NCBI RefSeq assembly: GCF_021729865.1
Contig: NZ_CP063400.1
Location: 3,286,001-3,350,000 of the forward strand
Source of the DNA: Hydrogenophaga sp. SL48
GTDB lineage: Bacteria; Pseudomonadota; Gammaproteobacteria; Burkholderiales; Burkholderiaceae_C
Direction: 5' to 3'
DNA: 64,000 bases
Shown: positions 1 to 8,425 of the stretch, piece after piece
Numbering within the stretch: position 1 is the first letter of the stretch
Layout: each line of letters starts with the position of its first letter
The notes under the pieces: generated by a model
Databases searched by the model: none
What the model was told of the DNA's origin: nothing
What the model saw: only the letters and a program-made list of their open reading frames with translations
Made by a program: the position numbers and the translations under genes

Positions 1-134
1 TCCAGCACCGGGTAGTCCTCCGGATCCAGCGCGATCACGCTGAGCGTGGCGCGGTTGCCCTTGTCGCCCGAGCGGGCCAGTGCGATGTCGCGCAGGGTGC
101 GGTTGGGGGATGCTTTTCTGGACGGTGCTGTCAT
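1..134 (-). CDS. AtuA-like small-domain protein, partial (C-terminus off window)
   Basis: Only the first 44 codons are inside the window. The ATG at 134 lies one base after the stop of the AtuA-like gene, so the two are translationally coupled. The peptide contains RSGDKGNRATLSVIAL, which matches the start of the small alpha/beta domain found at the C-terminus of some AtuA (acyclic terpene utilisation) family proteins and encoded separately in others. Here it is separate. The partner relation is clear, but the biochemical role of this domain is not established. Confidence 0.7.
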   Translation of the reverse strand, partial: MTAPSRKASPNRTLRDIALARSGDKGNRATLSVIALDPEDYPVL

Positions 135-135
135 G

Positions 136-1497
136 TCAAGACTCCGCGCTCAGTTCGAGGATGTCGCAGCGAACATGTACCCCCGAACGCGGCACCAGCG
201 CCGAGGCCGCGGCGATCACCTCGCGCACCGACTGCATCACGCCGCCACCGCCCGCCGGGCCGTTGAGGTACAGCGCTTCCACTTCCTGGCCCACCGCTTC
301 GGCCTGCGCGCGCGTTGCGCAGCGCACCGCCAGCCGCACGCGCACCTCGTAGGGTTCGCGATCCGCGCCCAGCTGAGGGCCGTGCATCGCGTTCACGCCG
401 ATCAGCTCGGCGCGGTGTTCCAGACCAGCGAGGCCGTGGGACAGCGTGGCATCCTGCAGCCGGAGCCGCAGGATGGACAGCGCCAGTTCGCCGCGCGCCC
501 GGGCGCCCGGACCAGCGTAGGAGATCTGACCTTCGCCGATGAAACCGTCACGGTAGCCCAGCGTGGCTTTCAGTTGCTCGGGGCGCGCGTAACCGCTGGC
601 GCCCTGCGCCTGCACCCGGTCGGGCTCGAGCTGCGTGAAACGGACCTTTGAAAAGTCGCCCACCACATCGGCCTGCAGGTAGTGCGCCGGGTCTTCCACT
701 TCGTAGAGCAGTTGCGCGGTGCAGCTCAACCGGTCCACGCGCCCGCCGGTGCCTGGCAACTTGGTGATGACCGCGCTGCCATCGGCCGAGACTTCGGCGA
801 GCGGGAAGCCCACGCGGTGCAGATCGGGCACGTCCACGTGGCCCGGATCGGCCAGGTAACCACCACTGACCTGGGCCGCGCATTCGAGCAGGTGCCCCAC
901 CAGCAGGCCCTGACCCAGGTGATGCCAGTCGTCCGCGGCCCAGCCGAAGTGGGCCATGAGCGGCGCCACAAAGAGCGACGGGTCGGCGACACGGCCGGTG
1001 ATGATCACGTTCACATCGGCCTGCAGCGCGGGCAACAAGGCGTCGGCGCCGAGGTAGGCATTGGCCGAGATCAGGCGCCCGTCCAGCGAACGCACGGTGT
1101 CGGGCGAATCCATCAGCGGCACATCGTTCGCCAACATCCAGGGCAACACGTCGTCGCCCGTCACCACCGCCACGCGCAGGCGCGGCATGCCCAGTTCGCG
1201 TGCCACGTCCAGCACGGCCTGCCCGGCCGCCATCGGGTTCGCCGCGCCCATGTTGGTGATGATGGTCACGCCGTTGCGCACACAGGCCGGCAGCACCGCA
1301 CGCATGCGCGCCTGGAGCATGGGGTCGTAGCCGGCCTGTGGATCGTGGGCGCGGCGCAGCTGGGCCAGGGCGATGGTGCGTTCCGCCAGGCACTCGAACA
1401 CCAGGGCGTCGAGCTCGCCGTGCTCGGCCAGGTCCAGCGCGGGGTCGATGCGGTCACCGGCGTAGCCGGCACCGGAGCCGATGCGGTAGTGGGTCAT
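136..1497 (-). CDS. AtuA family protein (DUF1446)
   Basis: This 453-residue protein belongs to the AtuA/DUF1446 family, named from the acyclic terpene (citronellol/geraniol) utilisation cluster of Pseudomonas. Family features are the N-terminal IGSGAGYAGDRIDPA, the ITNMGAANP segment, VVTGDDVLP, ITGRVADPSLF and the C-terminal NGPAGGGG loop. The start at 1497 (MTHYRIGSG) is preferred over an upstream in-frame ATG because the family begins here. It follows the thioesterase gene and is coupled to the small AtuA-like ORF. No geranyl-CoA carboxylase gene is visible, so a role in acyl-CoA breakdown rather than terpene use specifically is an inference from the fadB-like and thiolase neighbours. Confidence 0.8.
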   Translation of the reverse strand: MTHYRIGSGAGYAGDRIDPALDLAEHGELDALVFECLAERTIALAQLRRAHDPQAGYDPMLQARMRAVLPACVRNGVTIITNMGAANPMAAGQAVLDVARELGMPRLRVAVVTGDDVLPWMLANDVPLMDSPDTVRSLDGRLISANAYLGADALLPALQADVNVIITGRVADPSLFVAPLMAHFGWAADDWHHLGQGLLVGHLLECAAQVSGGYLADPGHVDVPDLHRVGFPLAEVSADGSAVITKLPGTGGRVDRLSCTAQLLYEVEDPAHYLQADVVGDFSKVRFTQLEPDRVQAQGASGYARPEQLKATLGYRDGFIGEGQISYAGPGARARGELALSILRLRLQDATLSHGLAGLEHRAELIGVNAMHGPQLGADREPYEVRVRLAVRCATRAQAEAVGQEVEALYLNGPAGGGGVMQSVREVIAAASALVPRSGVHVRCDILELSAES

Positions 1498-1560
1498 CCC
1501 TGCAGTGTGGCGCTGTTGGCGCGCGAGAGCCATGGGGTGAACCCCGGCGCCACCGCTCGC

Positions 1561-2001
1561 TCAGGCCGTGGCCGCAGGCAACGCGGCGATGGTGCCCTGG
1601 GCCACGGCGCAGAGTTTTTCCACGCCGTCCTTGAGCACGAACACGTCGCAGCGGCAGACCGCCTGCGACTTGCCGGTGTGCACGGCTTCGGCGCGCGCGA
1701 TCAGGCGTTCGCCGATGGCCGGCCGCAGGTAGTTGATCTTGAATTCGGAGGTGACCACGGGCACACGCAGCGCCGTGCCACCGGCGTAGGTGAGCGCGTT
1801 GTCGGCGGCGTAGCTGAGCACACCACCGTGCACGAAGCCGTGCTGCTGTTGGACGGCTTCGGTGATCGGGACCTGCAGCTCGCAGCGCCCCGGCGAGAGC
1901 GCCACCAGCTCGGCCCCGATCAGCACCGAGAAAGGCTGCTTCGCCAAGACCTCGCGGCCCATGGCGAGGAAGACCTCGGGACTGACGGTCATCTCGGGCA
2001 T
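1561..2001 (-). CDS. PaaI-type hotdog-fold acyl-CoA thioesterase
   Basis: A protein of 146 residues with the single hotdog domain of the PaaI/YbgC-like thioesterases. The hallmark HGFVHGGVLSYAADNA segment (residues about 57-72) carries the conserved HGG loop and an acidic residue on the following helix. Such enzymes hydrolyse acyl- or aryl-CoA esters and often release CoA trapped in dead-end intermediates. The start at 2001 (MPEMTV) has a GGAAAG motif just upstream. It lies downstream of the thiolase gene, with a repeat element between, and ahead of the AtuA pair. The substrate cannot be read from the sequence. Confidence 0.8.
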   Translation of the reverse strand: MPEMTVSPEVFLAMGREVLAKQPFSVLIGAELVALSPGRCELQVPITEAVQQQHGFVHGGVLSYAADNALTYAGGTALRVPVVTSEFKINYLRPAIGERLIARAEAVHTGKSQAVCRCDVFVLKDGVEKLCAVAQGTIAALPAATA

Positions 2002-2051
2002 TTCAGCTTTCCACCATGCCGGAGCACACCCCGCAACGCGCGAAGTGATCC

Positions 2052-2150
2052 CGTCGTGGGACACCGCCGGGCCGGCTTCGCCGGACGGCTGGTGTCGCCC
2101 CTTGAGGGGGATGCGGCCACACGCAGTGGGCAAGCAACGGGGTGGGCCTC
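2052..2150 (-). repeat. GC-rich palindromic dispersed repeat, copy A
   Basis: Read on the minus strand this starts just after the thiolase stop codon. It contains GCCCACTGCGTGTGG, a CCCCTCAAGGGG-type palindrome and the CCGGCGAAGCCGG stem. The same modules recur at 9590, 28709, 56956, 58277 and, inside xdhA, at 63339. Confidence 0.75.
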
Positions 2151-2152
2151 AC

Positions 2153-3328
2153 TTACAGAACTTCGAAGATGCCAGCAGCACCCATACCGCCGCCGATGCA
2201 CATCGTCACGCAGACGCGCTTGGCACCGCGGCGCTTGCCTTCGATCAGCGCGTGGCCGGTCAGGCGTTGGCCCGACACGCCGTAGGGGTGGCCCACGGCG
2301 ATGGCGCCGCCGTTGACGTTCAGGCGGTCGGCCGGGATGCCCAGCTTGTCGCGGCAATACAGCACCTGCACGGCGAAGGCTTCATTGAGTTCCCACAGGT
2401 CGATGTCGCTGACCTTCAGGCCCAGGCGCGACAGCACCTTGGGGATGGCGAACACCGGGCCGATGCCCATTTCGTCCGGCTCACAACCGGCGACCGCGAA
2501 GCCCAGGAAACGGCCCAGCGGCTGCAGGCCGCGCTTCTCGGCCAGGGTCTCGTCCATCAGCACGCAGGCGCCGGCGCCGTCGCTGAACTGGCTGGCGTTG
2601 CCGGCCGTGACCAGGCCACCCGGCAGGGCCGACCGCAGGCCGGAGATGCCTTCCTTGGTGGTGCCGGCGCGGATGCCTTCGTCGTTCTCCACCGTGACCT
2701 GTTTCGTCATCAGGCCCATGACCTTGTCGGCCACGCCGGCGGTCACGGTGATGGGGGCGATCTCGGCCTTGAACAGGCCGGCTTCCAGCGCGGCGGTGGC
2801 GCGTTGCTGGCTGGCGGCGCCGTACTCGTCCATGGCGTCGCGGCTGATGTTGTAACGCTTGGCCACCTGCTCGGCGGTCTGCAGCATGTTCCAGTAGATC
2901 TCGGGCTTGATCTTTTCCAGCGCGAGGTCCTTGAGCATGTGCTGGTTCATCTCCTGCTGCACGCAGGAGATGCTCTCCACACCACCGGCCACGTAGACCG
3001 AGCCTTCGCCCGCGATGATGCGTTGCGCGGCCAGCGCGATGGTCTGCAGGCCCGAGGAGCAGAAGCGGTTGACGGTCATGCCCGAGACCGTGATGGGCAG
3101 GCCGGCCTTGAGCGCGATCTGGCGCGCGATGTTGGCGCCCGTCGCACCCTCGGGGTTGGCGCAGCCCATGATCACGTCTTCGACTTCCGAAGCGTCGATG
3201 CCGGCGCGTTGCACGGCGTGCTGCACGGCGTGTCCGCCGAGCGTGGCGCCGTGGGTCATGTTGAAGGCACCCTTCCAGCTCTTGGTCAGGGGCGTGCGGG
3301 CGGTGGAGACGATGACGGCGTTGGTCAT
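2153..3328 (-). CDS. Acetyl-CoA acyltransferase (thiolase family)
   Basis: This 391-residue thiolase catalyses CoA-dependent cleavage of 3-ketoacyl-CoA, the last step of beta-oxidation, or the reverse condensation. The nucleophilic cysteine is in NRFCSSGLQ (about residue 90), the active-site histidine in [14 protein letters not shown], and the second cysteine in [14 protein letters not shown] near the C-terminus. The usual HPxGxSGAR reads HPYGVSGQR here. A GAGGA Shine-Dalgarno lies 8 bases before the ATG. The gene is 33 bases downstream of the fadB-like gene, forming the standard two-gene beta-oxidation unit. Its repeat-marked 3' end separates it from the thioesterase. Confidence 0.92.
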   Translation of the reverse strand: MTNAVIVSTARTPLTKSWKGAFNMTHGATLGGHAVQHAVQRAGIDASEVEDVIMGCANPEGATGANIARQIALKAGLPITVSGMTVNRFCSSGLQTIALAAQRIIAGEGSVYVAGGVESISCVQQEMNQHMLKDLALEKIKPEIYWNMLQTAEQVAKRYNISRDAMDEYGAASQQRATAALEAGLFKAEIAPITVTAGVADKVMGLMTKQVTVENDEGIRAGTTKEGISGLRSALPGGLVTAGNASQFSDGAGACVLMDETLAEKRGLQPLGRFLGFAVAGCEPDEMGIGPVFAIPKVLSRLGLKVSDIDLWELNEAFAVQVLYCRDKLGIPADRLNVNGGAIAVGHPYGVSGQRLTGHALIEGKRRGAKRVCVTMCIGGGMGAAGIFEVL

Positions 3329-3361
3329 GATGGGTTCCTCAAATCTGGATTCGTGCGGTCA

Positions 3362-5470
3362 TCAGAAATTTTTTCCCTCTGCGGCCAGCTTGGCAAGCAG
3401 CGGTGCGGGCGTCCAGAACTTCGCGTCGTCCAGCGGGTTCTTCGCAAAGCGCTTCATGGCCTGGACCACGTTGAACAGGCCCACTTCGTTGGCGTAGTTC
3501 AGCGGGCCGCCGCGGTAGACCGGGAAGCCGTAGCCGAAGATGTAGACCACGTCGATGTCGCTGGCCTTGTTCGCGATGCCCTCTTCGAGGATGTGCGCGG
3601 CTTCGTTGACCAGCGAGAACACCAGGCGCTGCACGATCTCCTCATCGGAAATCTTGCGCGGCGTGATGCCGGCGGCGGCGCGGTGGTCTTCGATCATCTT
3701 CACCACCTCGGCGTTCGGGATGGCGTCGCGCTTGCCCGGCACGTAGTCGTACCAGCCGGCACCGGTCTTCTGGCCGAAGCGGCCCCTCTCGCACAGCAGG
3801 TCGGCGGTCTTGCTGTACTTCATGTCGGGCCTTTCGGTGTAGCGGCGCTTGCGGATCGCCCAGCCGATGTCGTTGCCGGCGAGGTCGCCCATGCGGAACG
3901 GGCCCATGGCCATGCCAAACTTCTCCATCGCCTTGTCCACCTGCTCGGGCGTGCAGCCTTCGTCGAGCAGGAAGCCGCCCTGGCGGCCGTACTGCTCGAT
4001 CATGCGGTTGCCGATGAATCCATCGCAGACGCCGGACACCACCGCCGTCTTCTTGATCTTCTTGGAGATGGCCATCACGGTGGCCAGCACGTCCTTGGCG
4101 GTCGCGTCGCCGCGCACCACTTCCAGCAGCTTCATCACGTTGGCGGGGCTGAAGAAGTGCATGCCCACCACGTCCTGCGGGCGCTTCGTGAAGTTCGCGA
4201 TCTTGTTGACGTCCAGCGTCGAGGTGTTGGAGGCCAGGATGGCTCCCGGCTTCATCACGCGGTCGAGTTCCTTGAACACCGCTTCCTTGACGCCGATCTC
4301 TTCGAACACGGCCTCGATCACCAGATCGGCCGAGCCGATCTCGTCGTAGCTCAGCGTGGTCGACAGCAGGGCCATGCGCTGCTCGTACTTGTCCTGCTTC
4401 AGCTTGCCCTTCTTGACCTGGGCTTCGTAGTTCTTGCGGATGGTTCCGATGCCACGGTCCAGCGCGTCCTGCTTCATCTCCAGCATCTTCACCGGGATGC
4501 CGGCGTTGAGGAAGTTCATGGAGATGCCGCCGCCCATGGTGCCGGCGCCGATCACGGCCACCGAAGCGATCTCGCGCTTGGGCGTCTCTTCCGGCACGTC
4601 GGGGATCTTGCTGGCGGCGCGCTCGGCGGTGAACAGGTGGCGCAGCGACTTGCACTCGGGCGTCCACATCAGGTTGATGAAGATCTCGCGCTCGAAGAGC
4701 ATGCCGTCGTTGAATTTTTTCTTGGTCGCGGCTTCCACGGCGTCCACGCACTTGGCGGGCGCCGGGAAGTTCTTGGACAGCCCCAAGACCATGTTGCGCG
4801 CGAACTGGAAGTAGGCGTCGCCGTCCTTGTGTTTGCAGGGCAGGTTGCGCACCAGCGGGAAGGCCGAGCCGTCGGCGTGTTTCGCGGCCATCTCGCGGGC
4901 GAAGGCCAGGGCTTCGGCGGCCAGCGCTTCGGGCGAGGCGGCCAGCTTGTCGAACAGCTTCTGACCGGGCAGCTGGGCGAGCATCTCGCTCTTGACCGGC
5001 TCGCCGCTGACGATCATGTTCAGCGCGGCTTCGACGCCCAGCACGCGCGGCAGGCGCTGCGTGCCGCCCGCGCCGGGGATCAGGCCCAGCTTCACTTCCG
5101 GCAGGGCGACGTTGCAGCCCGGCGCGGCGATGCGGTAGTGCGCGCCCAGCGCCAGTTCGAGGCCACCGCCCATGCACACGCTGTGCACGGCCGCGATCAC
5201 CGGCTTGGTGGTGTTTTCGACGCGGACGATGACGGACAGCAGGTTGGGTTCCTGGATCGCCTTGGGCGATCCGAACTCGCGGATGTCGGCGCCTCCCGAA
5301 AACGCCTTGCCGGCGCCCGTCAGCACGATGGCCTTGACCGCGGCATCGTTCTCGGCCTTCTCCAGCCCCTCGACGATGGCCTGGCGGGTGGACAGGCCCA
5401 GGCCGTTGACCGGCGGGTTGTTCAGCGTGATGACGGCGACATCGCCGTGGACCTGGTACTCAGCGGTCAT
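3362..5470 (-). CDS. FadB-like bifunctional enoyl-CoA hydratase / 3-hydroxyacyl-CoA dehydrogenase
   Basis: A 702-residue multifunctional enzyme. The N-terminal crotonase domain (about 1-190) has the oxyanion loops SGGADIREF and GGGLELALG and the acidic segment PEVKLGLIPGAGG. The NAD-binding 3-hydroxyacyl-CoA dehydrogenase domain starts near residue 300 with VIGAGTMGGGISMNF, followed by ASNTSTLDVN and the HFFSPANVM motif, then the C-terminal dehydrogenase domains. It hydrates 2-enoyl-CoA and oxidises the product. The length and domain order match the single-chain type (peroxisomal-like) rather than an isolated hydratase. The start at 5470 has AGGAG directly upstream. The operator-like dyad at 5510-5528 lies 40 bases before it. 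Confidence 0.93.
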   Translation of the reverse strand: MTAEYQVHGDVAVITLNNPPVNGLGLSTRQAIVEGLEKAENDAAVKAIVLTGAGKAFSGGADIREFGSPKAIQEPNLLSVIVRVENTTKPVIAAVHSVCMGGGLELALGAHYRIAAPGCNVALPEVKLGLIPGAGGTQRLPRVLGVEAALNMIVSGEPVKSEMLAQLPGQKLFDKLAASPEALAAEALAFAREMAAKHADGSAFPLVRNLPCKHKDGDAYFQFARNMVLGLSKNFPAPAKCVDAVEAATKKKFNDGMLFEREIFINLMWTPECKSLRHLFTAERAASKIPDVPEETPKREIASVAVIGAGTMGGGISMNFLNAGIPVKMLEMKQDALDRGIGTIRKNYEAQVKKGKLKQDKYEQRMALLSTTLSYDEIGSADLVIEAVFEEIGVKEAVFKELDRVMKPGAILASNTSTLDVNKIANFTKRPQDVVGMHFFSPANVMKLLEVVRGDATAKDVLATVMAISKKIKKTAVVSGVCDGFIGNRMIEQYGRQGGFLLDEGCTPEQVDKAMEKFGMAMGPFRMGDLAGNDIGWAIRKRRYTERPDMKYSKTADLLCERGRFGQKTGAGWYDYVPGKRDAIPNAEVVKMIEDHRAAAGITPRKISDEEIVQRLVFSLVNEAAHILEEGIANKASDIDVVYIFGYGFPVYRGGPLNYANEVGLFNVVQAMKRFAKNPLDDAKFWTPAPLLAKLAAEGKNF

Positions 5471-5509
5471 GGAATCTCCTCTGTGTGGATCGGGAAAGGG
5501 GCACGCCCG

Positions 5510-5528
5510 AAAAAACGAACGGTCGTGC
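5510..5528 (-). promoter_or_regulatory. Candidate TetR-type operator upstream of fadB-like gene
   Basis: The plus-strand sequence AAAAACGAACGGTCGTGC occurs here and again at 13966-13983, each just upstream of a fatty-acid-type catabolic gene. Its core is a dyad with half-sites ACGA and TCGT around four bases. An 18-base exact match at two such positions is unlikely by chance. TetR-family regulators of acyl-CoA catabolism are known in beta-proteobacteria, but none is encoded in this window next to it. Confidence 0.6.
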
Positions 5529-5583
5529 GATTCTATGGAATTTGTGCGGTGCGGCAAGCGCCGGCTGTCGCCAGCAGGTCAGG

Positions 5584-6279
5584 TCAGACCTCCAGCCATT
5601 CCTTGCGGGTGTAGGGGTCTGCACGCAACGAATCCGGCGTCCCCTGGAACACGATGCTGCCGTGCCCCATCACCAGCGCCCGGTCGGAAATGGCCATGGC
5701 GATGGTCAGCTTCTGCTCGATCAGCAGCACCGACACGCCCCGGCTTTTCAGCTTCTGCAGGTACTCGCCCACCAGCTCCACGATCTTGGGCGCCAGACCT
5801 TCGGTGGGCTCGTCGATGATGATCAGGTCGGGGTCGCCCATGAGCGTGCGGCACAGGGTCAGCATCTGCTGCTCGCCGCCGGAGAGCACGCCCGCCTCGG
5901 TGTGCTGGCGCTCCTTCAGGCGCGGGAACATGGCGTACATGTCGTTGAAGCTCCAGCGCGCCCCGGTGCCCTTGCCCTTCTGGCCCAGCAGCAGGTTCTG
6001 CTCCACGGTCAGCTTGGGGAAGATGTCGCGGTTTTCGGGCACATAGCCGATCCCCAGGTGCGCGATCTCGAACGGCTTCTTGCCCTGGATGGGCTGGCCT
6101 TTCCAGGCGATGTCGCCAGTGCAGTCGACCAGGCCCATGATGGCCTTGGCGGTGGTGGAGCGGCCCGAGCCGTTGCGCCCGAGCAGGGCCACGATCTCGC
6201 CCTGGCCGACGTCGAACGAGACACCGTGCAGCACGTGGCTCTTGCCGTAGTAGGCGTGAAGGTTGTCGATTTTCAGCAT
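5584..6279 (-). CDS. Branched-chain amino acid-type ABC transporter ATPase (LivF-like)
   Basis: A 231-residue LivF-type ATPase. The start at 6279 (MLKIDNLHAYYG) is chosen because AAGGGG lies about 7 bases upstream; the frame stays open to a TTG at 6294. Signature LSGGEQQML and Walker B LIIIDEPTEGL are canonical. The Walker A reads GRNGSGRST, so the P-loop lysine that contacts ATP phosphates is arginine. It is the last gene of the livHMGF set and lies 12 bases after livG. Substrate is set by the binding protein, not by this subunit. Confidence 0.9.
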   Translation of the reverse strand: MLKIDNLHAYYGKSHVLHGVSFDVGQGEIVALLGRNGSGRSTTAKAIMGLVDCTGDIAWKGQPIQGKKPFEIAHLGIGYVPENRDIFPKLTVEQNLLLGQKGKGTGARWSFNDMYAMFPRLKERQHTEAGVLSGGEQQMLTLCRTLMGDPDLIIIDEPTEGLAPKIVELVGEYLQKLKSRGVSVLLIEQKLTIAMAISDRALVMGHGSIVFQGTPDSLRADPYTRKEWLEV

Positions 6280-6290
6280 CTTCAGCCCCT

Positions 6291-7130
6291 TCAATGACCA
6301 ACGGCCGCGGCTTGTTCGTCGGCCAGCACGGAGCCCAGGTAGGCCTCCTGCACCTTGGGGTTCGCGCGCACGGCTTCGGGCGTGTCGAACGCAATCACCT
6401 CGCCGTACACCACCACCGCGATCTTGTCGGCCAGGCCGAACACCACGCCCATGTCATGCTCCACCGTCAGCAGGGTCTTGCCCACGGTCACCTCGCGGAT
6501 CAGGTCGATGAAGCGGCTGGTTTCGCTCTTGCTCATGCCGGCCGTGGGTTCATCGAGCAGGATCACGTTGGCACCGCCGGCGATGGTGATGCCGATCTCC
6601 AGCGCACGCTGCTCGGCGTAGGTCAGGTTCATGGCCAGGGTGTCGTGCTTCTTGTCGAGCCGGATCATCTTCATCAGCTCTTCGGCCCGTTCATTGGCGT
6701 CGTCCATGCCGGCCAGGAAACGGAACAGCGTGTACTTGTAGCCCAGGCTCCAGAGCACACCGCAGCGCAGGTTCTCGAACACGCTGAGCTTGGGGAAGAT
6801 GTTGGTGATCTGGAAGCTGCGCGAGAGGCCCAGGCGGTTGATCTCGAAGGGCTTCTTGCCGTCGATGCGCGTGCCGTTGAGCACCACCTCGCCGCTGGTG
6901 GGCTCGAAGCGGCCCGAGATCAGGTTGAACAGCGTGGACTTGCCCGCGCCGTTGGGGCCGATGATGGCCACGCGTTCGCCGGGGCGCACCGCCAGATCAA
7001 TGCCGCGAATGATCTCGGTCTTGCCGAAGCTCTTGCGCAGGTCGCGCAGCTCCAGCGCGTAGCCACCAGCGTGCACGTGGCTCATGGTCTGGTCGTGCGG
7101 GGGCACCTGGGTTGCGGTCGCTGCACTCAT
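6291..7130 (-). CDS. Branched-chain amino acid-type ABC transporter ATPase (LivG-like)
   Basis: A 279-residue ATPase with Walker A GPNGAGKST (about residue 58), Walker B VILLDEPTAGM and the H-loop LLTVEHDMGVV typical of LivG. The ABC signature is divergent: NLTYAEQRALEIG in place of LSGGQ, as often seen in LivG-type subunits. The first 20 residues form a non-conserved extension before YALELRDL. Its ATG overlaps the livM stop by four bases (ATGA), so the two are translationally coupled. Confidence 0.9.
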   Translation of the reverse strand: MSAATATQVPPHDQTMSHVHAGGYALELRDLRKSFGKTEIIRGIDLAVRPGERVAIIGPNGAGKSTLFNLISGRFEPTSGEVVLNGTRIDGKKPFEINRLGLSRSFQITNIFPKLSVFENLRCGVLWSLGYKYTLFRFLAGMDDANERAEELMKMIRLDKKHDTLAMNLTYAEQRALEIGITIAGGANVILLDEPTAGMSKSETSRFIDLIREVTVGKTLLTVEHDMGVVFGLADKIAVVVYGEVIAFDTPEAVRANPKVQEAYLGSVLADEQAAAVGH

Positions 7131-8419
7131 GACGTCTCCCTGCGCTTGATTTCTTTTTCAATGTCGGTCTGGATCGCGGCCCACTGGAGGCGGAACTGGC
7201 GCCGCGTCAGCTCAAAGATGCCCAGCCCGGTGAGCGTGACGAAGGCCGCGCCGAACCAGCTGCCCACCTGGCTCGGGTGCAGGGTCATGCCGAGGTATTT
7301 CAGGTCGTCGCCCATGGCGGCGTCGAGCTTCAGGTGGTAGATCATTTCCACCATGGCCCCCGCGCCCAGCAGGATCACCAGCGCCGTGACGGCCAGCGCC
7401 AGGTAAGCCACCCAGACCTCGCGCAGCCTGCCGAACGAGGCCACGCGCAGGTTCATCATGATCAGGCTGGCGATGCCGCCCGGTGCGTACATCACCATGA
7501 ACAGGAAGATCAGGCCCAGGTACAGCAGCCAGGCCTTGGTCAGCTCCGACAGCAGCACGGCCGCCAGCACCATCAGGACGCCACCGATGATGGGGCCGAA
7601 GAAGAAGGTGGCGCCGCCCAGGAAGGTGAACAGCAGGTAGCCGCCCGAGCGCGCCGCGCCCACCACCTCGGCGGTGACGATCTCGAAGTTCAGCGCGCCC
7701 AGGCCGCCCGCGATGCCAGCGAAAAAGCCCGCGATCATGAAGGCAAGGTAGCGCACCTTCTGCGTGTTGTAGCCGATGAACTCGACGCGCTCGGGGTTGT
7801 CGCGCACGGCGTTCAGGATGCGGCCCAGTGGCGTGCGCGTGAAGGCGAACATGAGCCCCACGCTGATGAAGGTGTAGACCGCGATCAGGTAATACACCTG
7901 CCGCGGCGGGCCGAAGCTGATGCCCATGAAGGCCTCGCCCACCACCCGGTTGCCCGAGACGCCGGCCTCGCCGCCGAAGAACTCGGAGAACATCAGCGAC
8001 ATGGCAAACACCAGCTCGGCCATGCCCAGCGTGATCATGGCAAACGGCGTGCCCGCCTTCTTGGTCGTCACGTAGCCGAACAGGATGGCGAAGAACAGCC
8101 CCGCCACGCCGCCCACCAGCGGGATCAGGCTCACGGGAATCGGGATCTGGCCGTCCGTTGCCGCATTCAGCGCGTGCATCGCCATGTAGGAGCCCAGGCC
8201 GGTGTACACCGCGTGGCCGAAGCTCAGCATGCCGCCCTGGCCGAGCAGGATGTTGTAGGACAGGCAGGCGATGATGGCGATGCCCATCTGCGACAGCATG
8301 GTGATGGACAGGTTGCCGCTGAAGACCAGCGGCGCGACCAGCAGCAGCAGCGCAAACAGCGACCAGACGATCCAGCGGCCGACGTTCCAGGGTTTGAATT
8401 CGTAATGGGTTTTAGACAT
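7127..8419 (-). CDS. Branched-chain amino acid-type ABC permease (LivM-like), C-terminally extended
   Basis: An inner-membrane permease of 430 residues. The LivM core with GQGGMLSFGHAVYTGLGSY (about 60-78) and the loop NAVRDNPERVEFIGYNTQKVRYLAF (the coupling region towards the ATPases) occupies roughly residues 20-325. LivM proteins are usually 300-360 residues. Here about 100 further residues contain two more hydrophobic segments (about 335-360 and 385-405) and a basic tail. It overlaps livG by four bases and follows livH by six. Confidence 0.9.
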   Translation of the reverse strand: MSKTHYEFKPWNVGRWIVWSLFALLLLVAPLVFSGNLSITMLSQMGIAIIACLSYNILLGQGGMLSFGHAVYTGLGSYMAMHALNAATDGQIPIPVSLIPLVGGVAGLFFAILFGYVTTKKAGTPFAMITLGMAELVFAMSLMFSEFFGGEAGVSGNRVVGEAFMGISFGPPRQVYYLIAVYTFISVGLMFAFTRTPLGRILNAVRDNPERVEFIGYNTQKVRYLAFMIAGFFAGIAGGLGALNFEIVTAEVVGAARSGGYLLFTFLGGATFFFGPIIGGVLMVLAAVLLSELTKAWLLYLGLIFLFMVMYAPGGIASLIMMNLRVASFGRLREVWVAYLALAVTALVILLGAGAMVEMIYHLKLDAAMGDDLKYLGMTLHPSQVGSWFGAAFVTLTGLGIFELTRRQFRLQWAAIQTDIEKEIKRRETS

Positions 8420-8425
8420 GTCGGG

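Noticed and set aside
1862..5614. A 1250-codon plus-strand open frame
   Set aside because: It is antisense to the thiolase and fadB-like genes, made open by GC-rich codon bias; its translation is rich in H, G, R and Q and has no family features.
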